From Bacillus solitudinis (GTDB taxonomy: Bacteria > Bacillota > Bacilli > Bacillales > Bacillaceae_D): DNA of 64,000 bases. Location: NCBI RefSeq assembly GCF_002797395.1, contig NZ_KZ454943.1:4268253-4332252 (forward strand), in the 5' to 3' direction. The notes beneath the pieces were generated by a model. The model saw only the letters and a program-made list of their open reading frames with translations. It searched no databases and was not told the DNA's origin. Positions 44,530 to 52,837 of this stretch are shown one piece after another; within the stretch, counting starts at the first letter, position 1, and every line of letters begins with the position of its first letter. The translations under genes were made by a program, and so were the position numbers.

Positions 44530-45393
44530 TTGTTAGGAGCTATAGAGGCAGGAGGCACAAAGTTTGTATGTGCAGTTGCAGATGAAGACTTTAACATTAT
44601 CGATCGTGTTTCGTTTCCTACAACGATTCCTTCAGAGACATGTTCCAATGTATTTCAGTTCTTTGACCAATATGAACTGAAGTCAATGGGGATAGGTTCC
44701 TTTGGGCCAATTGAAGTTGATATAAATTCTTCAAAATACGGATTTGTGACAGACACACCTAAAAAATATTGGAGTAATTTTGATTTCTTGGGAACGATGA
44801 AAAAAAGGTATAACATTCCTATTTTTTGGACGACGGATGTGAATGCTGCTGCATACGGGGAAAAAATTCGGGGGGCCGCTATAAATAGTAAAAGCTGTCT
44901 GTACTTAACAGTAGGAACAGGAATCGGGGGAGGAATGATCATAAATGATCAAATTCTCGAAGGATTTAGTCATCCGGAAATGGGGCATATTTTAGTTCGC
45001 AAGCATGAAAGTGACCTATTTGTAGGTGCTTGTCCCTTTCATAAGGATTGCTTGGAAGGAATGGCGTCTGGTAAAGCTATTGAAGAACGGTTTAACAAAA
45101 AAGGTAACGAACTTTCCGAGAGCGACTCATTTTGGGAGATTGAAGCCAATTATATGGCCCAAGCACTTATGTCATATACATTAACACTTAGACCAGAGAT
45201 AATTATCCTCGGTGGCGGTGTGATGGCGCAGGACCATTTACTTCACTCAATCAGAAGTCAATTTGAAAAACTTTTAAACCGATACGTTTACACACCACAA
45301 CTTACAAGTTATATAGTTTCACCAGGTTTAAAAGGTGATGCTGGTATTGTCGGTGCGTTATTATTAGCAGAAAAAGTAAAGCAAGGGAAATAA
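44530..45393 (+). CDS. ROK-family fructokinase
   Basis: 287 residues from a TTG start (GGAGGAAG upstream). AIEAGGTKFVCAVAD is the phosphate-binding motif of the ScrK/GmuE-type fructokinases. Zn ligands HPEMGHILV, CPFHKDCLEGMASG are present, and GPIEVDINSS fits this group. It phosphorylates fructose released by the GH32 and GH91 steps. The gene is 12 bases downstream of the hydrolase gene; a hairpin terminator follows. Confidence 0.88.
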   Translation: MLGAIEAGGTKFVCAVADEDFNIIDRVSFPTTIPSETCSNVFQFFDQYELKSMGIGSFGPIEVDINSSKYGFVTDTPKKYWSNFDFLGTMKKRYNIPIFWTTDVNAAAYGEKIRGAAINSKSCLYLTVGTGIGGGMIINDQILEGFSHPEMGHILVRKHESDLFVGACPFHKDCLEGMASGKAIEERFNKKGNELSESDSFWEIEANYMAQALMSYTLTLRPEIIILGGGVMAQDHLLHSIRSQFEKLLNRYVYTPQLTSYIVSPGLKGDAGIVGALLLAEKVKQGK

Positions 45394-45417
45394 ATTGTAT
45401 AAGGTAAGTGGAAAAAT

Positions 45418-45441
45418 AAAAGGGGGGCATAACCCCTTTTT
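45418..45441 (+). terminator. intrinsic terminator after the fructokinase gene
   Basis: AAAAGGGG / CCCCTTTT with a 7-base loop and a T-run. Confidence 0.8.
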
Positions 45442-45826
45442 GCTTTTCCAATACTCAATAGAGTCCTAAAGCATAAGTTTCTAGCTTTAGTATGGAAAGT
45501 TGATAGAAGATTTTTGTTAGTATCAAGGAGTCTCTCAAATGAAAATTAGTATAATGATATTATTCTTGCAATGTATTGAAGTTTTTAGAAAGCGCTTTTC
45601 GTTTTAAATGAAAGATAATAAGAATTGAGTGAGTTCATAAAGTCTTATGAAGTATCTGAACGTCTATAGGAAAATACTGATTTTTCTTGTCAAGTAATAA
45701 TCCTTCTGAGCGAAAATAATCAGAAAAGTTGCAGGAAAAGCACGAATTCGTAAGGCTTACTTCCAGCTAAATCAAGGAAAAAGTAGTTTATGAACAAACA
45801 CACTAAATCGATAGGAGAATTTATTT
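45442..45826. promoter_or_regulatory. upstream region of the GH91 gene with cre-like core
   Basis: No gene. AGAAAGCGCTTTTC (45587-45600) contains the symmetric cre core AAAGCGCTTT, with poor flanks. No copy of the LacI palindrome is seen, so GH91 may be controlled separately from the transporter operon. I could not fix a promoter. Confidence 0.4.
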
Positions 45827-47170
45827 ATGGCTAGTAAAAATTATTACGACGTAACAGAGTGGCCTGTCGGTAATCCGTATGAGGATATTGGTGAGGTAAT
45901 CAATAGCATTATAGCAGATATTAAAAGTAGGCAAACGGACACTGATGTGAATAAAGGCGGAAAGCCGGGTGCGGTTATCTATATTCCACCGGGAGATTAT
46001 CATCTTGGCAGTCAAGTAGTTATAGACATCAGTTATCTTAAAATTATGGGTTCTGGACACGGGTTTACATCTTCGAGTATTCGTTTTAATACGTCCGAGA
46101 CTGAATGGGCGGATTTGCATGAATTGTGGCCGGGGGGAAGTCGCATACTCGTAGATATTCCCCTAGAAGTGAATGACGAGGAATATAACGGAGCTGCATT
46201 TTATGTTGAACGAAGTGGAAATCCCCGAATAAGTTCGGTAGAGTTTTCTGACTTTTGTATTGATGGTTTGCATTTTATTGAAGATGGTTCAGGAGAAACA
46301 AATCCGGAAAACACATACACTAACGGGAAAACGGGTATTTATGTTGCAAGTGCTTGTGACTCATTTCGGATTACAGGCATGGGGTTTGTGTATTTAGAGC
46401 ATGGAATTACTATTTATCATGCAGATGCACTGACTATACATGATAATTTCATAGCTGAATGTGGTAACTGTATAGAACTACGAGGGTGGGGACAGGCTTC
46501 AAAAATAACCGATAACTTGATAGGAGCCGGTTTTAAAGGATATTCAATTTACGCTCAAAATTTTGGTGGACTTTTGATTACAGCGAATAATGTTTTTCCA
46601 CGAGGTGCGAGCAGTATCTATTTTGATGGTGTGACACGTTCGAGTATCACAAATAATAGACTTCATTCATTTTATCCAGGAATGGTGGTATTCAGGGAAA
46701 ATTGTTCGGAAAACTTGGTTTCTTCAAATCACTTTTTACGTGACCATGAACCTTGGACTCCTTTTCTGGGAATAGACAATGGTTTAGATGATTTGTATGG
46801 TCTCCTCTATATTAGTGGCAATAATAATTCTGTAATTGCTAATCACTTTTCTGAAGTAATTAATACTCAGAACCTCAAGCCGGTAGGTGCCACACCTGTA
46901 ATCATACGTATTGTTTCGGGTAATGGAAATTATATTTCTAGTAATCATGTTGTTGCCAACGAGGTTCATGCCAAGATGAGTGATTCTTGTTTCTCTGCGC
47001 AAGTAGACGCTTTGTTGACTACCGAAGCATCAGATCCGCTTACCGTAACAACAGTATTGGTAGAAAAAGAATCGCTTCAAAATACGATTCTTGATTCGGG
47101 AAGTGATGCACAGGTTGTTATGGACAAGACTGTAAATGCATTCAGAGCCACTCCAACGCCAGGAGCATAA
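45827..47170 (+). CDS. GH91 family enzyme (DFA-III hydrolase or inulin fructotransferase)
   Basis: 447 residues; ATG behind ATAGGAG. The sequence follows the GH91 right-handed beta-helix: EVINSIIADIKSRQT near the start, PGAVIYIPPGDYHLGSQ, then repeats with NFIAECGNCIELRG. Asp206 and Glu217 have the same spacing as the catalytic Asp/Glu pair I recall for Bacillus inulin fructotransferase, shifted by the missing leader. Secreted fructotransferases carry a signal peptide; this one begins MASKNYYDVT and has none, so it should be cytosolic. With the importer and GH32 next to it, hydrolysis of imported difructose anhydride fits best; fructotransferase activity remains possible. Confidence 0.85.
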   Translation: MASKNYYDVTEWPVGNPYEDIGEVINSIIADIKSRQTDTDVNKGGKPGAVIYIPPGDYHLGSQVVIDISYLKIMGSGHGFTSSSIRFNTSETEWADLHELWPGGSRILVDIPLEVNDEEYNGAAFYVERSGNPRISSVEFSDFCIDGLHFIEDGSGETNPENTYTNGKTGIYVASACDSFRITGMGFVYLEHGITIYHADALTIHDNFIAECGNCIELRGWGQASKITDNLIGAGFKGYSIYAQNFGGLLITANNVFPRGASSIYFDGVTRSSITNNRLHSFYPGMVVFRENCSENLVSSNHFLRDHEPWTPFLGIDNGLDDLYGLLYISGNNNSVIANHFSEVINTQNLKPVGATPVIIRIVSGNGNYISSNHVVANEVHAKMSDSCFSAQVDALLTTEASDPLTVTTVLVEKESLQNTILDSGSDAQVVMDKTVNAFRATPTPGA

Positions 47171-47376
47171 ATTGGAATACAGTTTATCTCACAGGAGCCA
47201 CTAATCATTTAAAACAAAATGCGGAGTTAGAGGAAGACTTGTTACCTCATGTTTCACCTCTAGCATGGGAACATATTAATTTCCTTTGTGAATACAAGTT
47301 CGCTTCCATTAGTAAAACTAGTTTACAATCTTTACCTTCATTGAACACAACTAAAGCCGAAATTCCCTTAGCGTAG
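47170..47376 (+). pseudogene. tnpA: C-terminal remnant of a Tn3-family transposase (TnpA)
   Basis: The frame reads NWNTVYLTGATNHLKQ and then LLPHVSPLAWEHINFLCEY. WNTVYL, LxHxSPLxWEHINxxGxY is the closing signature of Tn3-family transposases. Only about 45 residues of homology survive; the large N-terminal part with the DDE site is gone. It begins exactly at the GH91 stop codon and ends about 70 bases from the right inverted repeat, the normal place for tnpA. Confidence 0.75.
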
Positions 47377-47392
47377 GGAATTTCGGCTTTTC
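47353..47392. terminator. subterminal hairpin of the Tn3-like element, right side
   Basis: AAAGCCGAAATTCCCT / AGGGAATTTCGGCTTT, 16-bp stem, 6-base loop, T residues following. Matches the left-end hairpin in position and partly in sequence. Confidence 0.8.
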
Positions 47393-47407
47393 TGTTCCAA
47401 CTATTGT

Positions 47408-47445
47408 CTTAGTGTATATTTCCGTTAAAATGTTGGCTGTACCCT
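47408..47445 (-). repeat. right terminal inverted repeat of the Tn3-like element
   Basis: Read on the minus strand: GGGTACAGCCAACATTTTAA, then CGGAAATATACACTAAG. It matches the left end with about five substitutions; the outermost G is lost (A). Confidence 0.8.
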
Positions 47446-47523
47446 TAAATAAGAGGATGCTAAGGGGAGTAGTTGGACAGATAAAGTCCAAGGAAAAAGC
47501 CCACAACGATGAGCTTTAATTAT

Positions 47524-48417
47524 TTACCGATTTTCTGTTCCGCCACCCCAAATACTTCTACCACCAGTATGGGCAGTTTGTTGATGTGTGTTTTCATCGA
47601 CGAATTGCAGAACACCAGGTTCTTCGTAATGATGCCAATCGAAACCAGTCGGAGTCTGACCATACTCTAGTTCAATAACTTGAGATGGAGATAAGCCCAA
47701 TTCATTTGCAAGTTCTGGGTTTTCCTGTATCGATTGATAGAGTGTTTCATTCGCGATGTTAAAATGAGCACGGTCACTTTCTAAATAGACTTCTTCCGCT
47801 AATACAACACTAAATTTCGATTCAAAGACAGGAAATGTTCCAGTTTGGTCACCATTCGCTAATTCAATCGTTTTGGTTTCAAAAGGCACCCCTGTTTCTG
47901 GATGTACCTCACCTGCTAAACTTCCATTTCTTGTATCAAGGCTCTCAGCTTCGGCTGTGTACGACCCATCCACGAGATCCATGACACCAATGGCTAAACC
48001 AGCAACAGCTACAACTTTTCCGAGGTTTTTCGTCCCTGCAATAATCTGATCTTTATCGCCAATCATCACTCCATTAAACGTCGTTCCAACACTTTTGGCG
48101 GTACATGTAATGGAAGAGCCAATGCCTTTTAATGTTCGTCCTGAAGAATCTTTGATGTCACCCCAGCCTTCTTGTTTATGTAAATCACCCTTTGTAATCA
48201 CGCCATACGTCCCTTGGATTGTCCCGTCAGCAAACTGTGTCACAGAATCGATTGCGCCTTGTGAAGCTTCAATAACTGTATGACCAACTTCTCCTAGATA
48301 CGTTCCGAGTTTTTCATTTTTCTTGGAAATTGCATTACTGACAAAGTCTACCCCTGTTTTAGCGGTTCCTCCAGCGACACTATTGACAGCTTTTCCCATT
48401 ACTCGTAGTAGACCCAT
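47524..48417 (-). CDS. WHH-type HNH nuclease toxin
   Basis: 297 residues from the minus-strand ATG at 48417 (TGGAGCG upstream). The last 40 residues carry GFDWHHYEEPGVLQF and AHTGGRSIWGGG, the WHH/ENDO-VII signature of polymorphic-toxin nucleases; His262, His263 and His283 are the likely metal and catalytic residues. The N-terminal region is Gly/Ala/Ser-rich with a weak hydrophobic stretch near 145-160 and may aid export or delivery. Such toxins cut DNA in rival cells or in the producer. No immunity gene follows: the next 80 bases reach the Tn3-like element. Confidence 0.8.
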   Translation of the reverse strand: MGLLRVMGKAVNSVAGGTAKTGVDFVSNAISKKNEKLGTYLGEVGHTVIEASQGAIDSVTQFADGTIQGTYGVITKGDLHKQEGWGDIKDSSGRTLKGIGSSITCTAKSVGTTFNGVMIGDKDQIIAGTKNLGKVVAVAGLAIGVMDLVDGSYTAEAESLDTRNGSLAGEVHPETGVPFETKTIELANGDQTGTFPVFESKFSVVLAEEVYLESDRAHFNIANETLYQSIQENPELANELGLSPSQVIELEYGQTPTGFDWHHYEEPGVLQFVDENTHQQTAHTGGRSIWGGGTENR

Positions 48418-48723
48418 AATTTTCGCTCCATTCAAATAATATATCCCTGATTATAGCATTTAGATTGATTCATAGTCATTCTAAATACCTAATTTAAACG
48501 TATTAATTCTAAAGAATCTAGATTAGATTTAGTAAGCTGAAATATACTATCATAACTTAATATTTTAAAAATGAGATAGATTATAAAGACAATAATGAGT
48601 CTATTACGTAAAAGACAGGTTGTAACTATAGCAGAATCTTTTTTTAAAATCGTGAAACTTTTGTCGAAGTATATGTGAAATTATAGTAGTATAAAAGAAC
48701 TAATATAGTTGGAGGTTGGGAAT
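48418..48723. other. divergent intergenic region of the nuclease and dynamin genes
   Basis: A/T-rich, about 300 bases with no gene. It must hold the promoters of both divergent units; I cannot assign them with confidence. GGAGG (48711-48715) is the ribosome site of the dynamin gene. Confidence 0.4.
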
Positions 48724-50985
48724 ATGTCAGACTATGCTACTGTAAGTTTGCTTACGAATGAATTACGAGATTACTGGCGGAATTTACTAAGTGAGATAAT
48801 TGGAGCAAATATCGATGTTTTTAATGGAATAAACGGGGATCAGCTAATTCAACAAATGAAAGACGTTCAAAATAAACTAGCCTTAGTAACATTAACGCAA
48901 GAACGTGATATTTTAGCTGTGACTGGGCTTCAAGGAGCTGGAAAAACGACTGTCGTCAAACGCCTTTATGATTTAGACGATTCGTTCCTCCCAGAAAACT
49001 TAAGCCGCGGAGAACAACTGCCTGTTTTAATTACAGAATCAAAGGTTCAATCACCAGAAGGATATTTGTATTATTCATCATTTGAGGAAGAAAACGGATT
49101 TCAATTAAAAAGTAGAAAAGTAGACAGTCAAGAGTTTAATCGAATTGCAAAAGAACCTGGAACCGAAGATGTATGGTTAGAATTAAAAGTGCCGTACAAA
49201 TATTTTCAAGGATCTTCAGAAGAGCTTGACCATTCACATGCTAATCGGAAGTCCTTGGCGCTACTACCCGGTTTCGAAAAAGATCAGAACGAAAAATCAC
49301 AACAGTTGCTTTATCATCTATTGTATTTATCAACATCAAGTGTTGTTGTTTTTCGTAAAGATACATATGCACGAGAAGCAAGTGAACGAATGTTTAAACG
49401 AGTGAAAGATATTTATAAAAATGTCAAACCGATTTTCGTTCTCTCGCACGGAGATATTAATCCAGAGCAAAACCAACATATGCACGAACAGATGGTTAAT
49501 GATTTTGGAATCGAAGAAAGTGAGACAGATCGGATTATTATTAGTGGAGATCCAACGACTTACAAGGAACCTTGGATCGAACAGTTAATGAAAAGTATTC
49601 AAACGTATGGCTATATTACAGAGGAAAGTGAACAGAAAAAGGTACGTCTTTTAGAGCAACTTTTTAATGAGATACGCGTACAAATTGAATTGGTTGAAGA
49701 ACTTCTTAAGAAACATGAAGAGAATAAAATTATTAATTCAAAGGGTCTTTCGAGTAAGGATAGTACCTATCGTTTAGTTCATCAATTTGAGACGTTTTAT
49801 GAGAAAGTTTTAAAAGAATTAGAAGCCAGCATCAAATCAGATTTAGAAAAAAGAACACCTACGGTACGGAAAAATTTTAATCAATTTGTTCAGAAAAACA
49901 CGGGATTTTTACAAAATTTAACGTCGAAGTTCAGTGCAAATGCCTTAAAAGAACAAGAAAAGTTGCAAGAGGCAATAGAAGATTCATGGATTTATGCCAA
50001 TCAAGAAAAGCCAGAAGGAACGATTGTAAATGTAGTAACTGACTATATTCATGAGAATGATAAAGGCATTTTACAAGATCCAGCTTCTAAGGAAGTGGCA
50101 CCTTCTCAACTAGAAACAAAGGACCCACTAGAAGAGTTTAACATCGAGGGTCTCGAAGAACTTGATTTAGAAGATGTTACTATAGAAGGGTTTGAATCAA
50201 TTACAGAGCCTACATTTGAAAAAATGGAAATCACTCAGGCGGGAAATGAGGGAACGTCATTACAAAAAATTAATGCTTTCTTTAATAAAGAGGAAAAGGA
50301 TTCTCTTATTGTTTTAGAGCGGGATGATATAAAAAACATGGTTATAATCGGGACGATGATTGGTCGTCAGTCTCTTGTAGCACAGCCTTTGTTACAACAA
50401 TTAAGTAATCGTTCTAAAATAACGAATACGAACGTTGAAACTTATCGGAATTCATTAGATAAAACAGTGAATGACGTTGATAGTTTTTCATCAAATGTAA
50501 AACAACTTGGGAACCTTAGCCCAACGATTTTAAAAAGCATTCCGCTAGTTTTAGGAATTGATATTGCCCTAGATGGTGAAGCGGACCTAATTAATCATGT
50601 GGTTAAAGCATTGAATGCAGTCGGTTTGCCAATTGTGCCGCTTCAACTTGTCTCAGTTATAGGTGCAGGCCTTGCGCTAACTTATGGGGTAAATGCCATC
50701 CAAAAGGCAGTGCAAGAGACAAATAAACGTCAGTTAGAGTTAGCCCAAGCTGGACACCATGCGATTGAGCAACTTCCAGCTCTGCAAACAAAAGCGTTTA
50801 TAACAGCGCAACGTCGAATTTTTGAGAAGATGGCTGATCAACTTTATGAAGTTCATAGTGAAAAGTTAGGGAAGTTTGATGACGATGGAACATTAGAGAG
50901 AATTCAATACCAGATACGACGAATTAAGAATATGAATGGACAAGTTCAGAAGATGGTGTATCAACGTGCAGGATTTATTATATAA
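48724..50985 (+). CDS. dynamin-like GTPase A
   Basis: 753 residues from the ATG at 48724. The P-loop is GLQGAGKT (68-75). The G3 region is LALLPGFEKD, with no Asp before the PG, and the G4 position reads FVLSHGD, so GTP contacts are unusual. A long helical middle with coiled-coil segments (about 310-480) leads to an acidic linker (EFNIEGLEELDLEDVTIEGF) and a hydrophobic patch LQLVSVIGAGLALTYGV near 640-656, a possible membrane-insertion paddle. It is the first of three adjacent or overlapping genes. The layout is like two-dynamin defence modules; not proven. Confidence 0.75.
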   Translation: MSDYATVSLLTNELRDYWRNLLSEIIGANIDVFNGINGDQLIQQMKDVQNKLALVTLTQERDILAVTGLQGAGKTTVVKRLYDLDDSFLPENLSRGEQLPVLITESKVQSPEGYLYYSSFEEENGFQLKSRKVDSQEFNRIAKEPGTEDVWLELKVPYKYFQGSSEELDHSHANRKSLALLPGFEKDQNEKSQQLLYHLLYLSTSSVVVFRKDTYAREASERMFKRVKDIYKNVKPIFVLSHGDINPEQNQHMHEQMVNDFGIEESETDRIIISGDPTTYKEPWIEQLMKSIQTYGYITEESEQKKVRLLEQLFNEIRVQIELVEELLKKHEENKIINSKGLSSKDSTYRLVHQFETFYEKVLKELEASIKSDLEKRTPTVRKNFNQFVQKNTGFLQNLTSKFSANALKEQEKLQEAIEDSWIYANQEKPEGTIVNVVTDYIHENDKGILQDPASKEVAPSQLETKDPLEEFNIEGLEELDLEDVTIEGFESITEPTFEKMEITQAGNEGTSLQKINAFFNKEEKDSLIVLERDDIKNMVIIGTMIGRQSLVAQPLLQQLSNRSKITNTNVETYRNSLDKTVNDVDSFSSNVKQLGNLSPTILKSIPLVLGIDIALDGEADLINHVVKALNAVGLPIVPLQLVSVIGAGLALTYGVNAIQKAVQETNKRQLELAQAGHHAIEQLPALQTKAFITAQRRIFEKMADQLYEVHSEKLGKFDDDGTLERIQYQIRRIKNMNGQVQKMVYQRAGFII

Positions 50986-52837
50986 GCTAGAGAGGGAACG
51001 TTGGAATTGGGCTAAACAAGGTGTAGAAGAATTTCGCAATGGATTTTTACGCCTGCAAGAGACAAATCCAGAAAAAAAAAGAGTGCTAATCGGTGTGTAC
51101 GGACCTACCCAGGTAGGAAAAACAACCTTGATTTTAAAAGTATTAGGAATCGCTGAAGATAAAATGAACATTCTTTCAAAGGCACTTCGTGGTAAACGGA
51201 GTGCTGGTCATTCAGCAACCGTAACAAGTACGATTTATCAACGTTCCAGTAGTGACTTTTTTGTCTTGGTATATCCGGAGGGAAGTGAAAAAAGATGTGA
51301 CACCCTTTCTGAACTCGAAGATGCACTGTATGACGTACGTGTGAAAGTAGAAGAGAATGATATCTTTTCCACGAAACCCCTAATCATTAAAATTGCGAAC
51401 ACCTTCTTCAATGAAAGAGAACTAATGAAACGTAAGCAAGACATTGAAATTATTGACCTTCCTGGTGATGACAGTCGTGAAGTCAAGGAAATAAGACACG
51501 TAAACCGTTGTTTAAAAGAATATTTACCTCTATGTCGGGTGTGCATATTAATGGAAATCTCGAGTCAACTTGTTTCTTTAACACAGCTTGACCGGGAATT
51601 TGTGCGTGATTGGAAATGGATGCCTTCCCAATTCAGGATTGTCTTGACACGAGCGGTGACAAGTTCATCGGTTATCCGTTTGATTAAAAACGAAGCCTTT
51701 ACTTCTACGACACAATTTCAACGTTTTTTCGAATCAGAGTTAGACCGTTACGCGACAGAAGATGAGCAGATAGCAACAAAGGTTTATCCACTTGAATTCG
51801 GGGATTCATGGGATGGAATCAAAAAACAAGATGTTGAGCTATATAATCGAACAAAGCCTTGGATAGATGAGACGATGGCGCAACTCGTTGAAGATCTTAG
51901 CTCAGTTCATTCGCCTCAAAGTGAAATTGAGCAAGTAAAAGATTTAGAGAGATATGCAATCAAACGTAGTAAAGAAGAGTTTGAAGCGTTAGCACGAAAA
52001 AAAGCACAACACCTAGACAAATTGCAGGACGTAGAGCGTTCAATAAAATTGCGTAGCAGAAAAAAAGTTCAGGCAGTAGACGAGCTCGACGAATTTATCG
52101 AGCAAGGGAAAGAAATAGAGAAAGAGCGTTTAACGAAACCAGTTGCAGCCAAACTGAGACGGTGGAAGTATCGCTCTTTAAGTGAGAAGAAAACGACGGT
52201 GTTAAAAAACGATTTCTATTTTTATTTAGATAATTTAAAAGAAGAGTATCAGGACCGTATCGAATCTTGGAATCGCAAAGTAAAAACATTCGTGCAACAC
52301 CACGGGTTGAAAACGGACCCGATTACTTTAGAATTCAAGGAAAAATCAGCTAGCTTTTTGGACAATCATTACATAATGAAAACCTACTTGCGCAAGGGAA
52401 ATTTTAATGAGGACTGTGAAATTCTTGATAGAAAACTTCTCGAAGCCAATGATGAATCGTATGCCACAGTGGCGACAGCGATTGAAACACAAAAAGACAA
52501 ACTCGTGAAAGATGTAAATTCACTTATTTACAGAAGAAACGCACTGATTCAAACCATTGATGAGGAAATAATGAACGAAAAGAAAGAGATTCAACGACTA
52601 GAACAATCACTTGTAGAGATTAAGAAACTAATGAAAACAGCTCGTCACGAATGGAATCTTGATATTGAACGGTCAAAAAAATTTAATGAGTTTTTAAAGA
52701 ACGCCTTTGTGATAGAAGCAAAGAGACTGCAACAATTAATCGTAGCAACCCACACTAGATCAGAGGAGAAGTGGTTGTATCATCAATATTTGAACATCAT
52801 TTATAGCGATGTTGAAAGGATAACGAAAAATGTCTAA
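50936..52837 (+). CDS. dynamin-like GTPase B
   Basis: Up to 633 residues. The P-loop GPTQVGKT (56-63), switch I SATVTSTIY (93-101) and G3 DLPGDD (174-179) are canonical; G4 is IVLTRA. A long coiled-coil stalk fills residues about 320-600. The ATG at 50936 overlaps the previous gene by 50 bases and lacks a clear ribosome site; the GTG at 50966 (MQDLLYKLE...) is an alternative start with a 20-base overlap. The overlap indicates translational coupling with GTPase A, so the two proteins probably assemble together. Confidence 0.78.
   Translation: MDKFRRWCINVQDLLYKLERERWNWAKQGVEEFRNGFLRLQETNPEKKRVLIGVYGPTQVGKTTLILKVLGIAEDKMNILSKALRGKRSAGHSATVTSTIYQRSSSDFFVLVYPEGSEKRCDTLSELEDALYDVRVKVEENDIFSTKPLIIKIANTFFNERELMKRKQDIEIIDLPGDDSREVKEIRHVNRCLKEYLPLCRVCILMEISSQLVSLTQLDREFVRDWKWMPSQFRIVLTRAVTSSSVIRLIKNEAFTSTTQFQRFFESELDRYATEDEQIATKVYPLEFGDSWDGIKKQDVELYNRTKPWIDETMAQLVEDLSSVHSPQSEIEQVKDLERYAIKRSKEEFEALARKKAQHLDKLQDVERSIKLRSRKKVQAVDELDEFIEQGKEIEKERLTKPVAAKLRRWKYRSLSEKKTTVLKNDFYFYLDNLKEEYQDRIESWNRKVKTFVQHHGLKTDPITLEFKEKSASFLDNHYIMKTYLRKGNFNEDCEILDRKLLEANDESYATVATAIETQKDKLVKDVNSLIYRRNALIQTIDEEIMNEKKEIQRLEQSLVEIKKLMKTARHEWNLDIERSKKFNEFLKNAFVIEAKRLQQLIVATHTRSEEKWLYHQYLNIIYSDVERITKNV

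Larger units (their letters stand above)
38116..47445 (+). mobile_element. Tn3-family element carrying a fructan/DFA utilisation cluster
   Basis: A 9.33-kb unit bounded by matching inverted repeats (38116-38153 and 47408-47445) of the Tn4430/Tn5401 type and flanked by TAAAC (38111-38115) and TAAAT (47446-47450), four of five bases alike, as expected for an aged 5-bp target duplication. The C-terminal end of a Tn3 transposase remains at 47170-47376; no resolvase is seen, so the element should no longer move by itself. All genes from lacI to GH91 lie inside. Subterminal hairpins of similar sequence occur at both ends. Confidence 0.75.
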
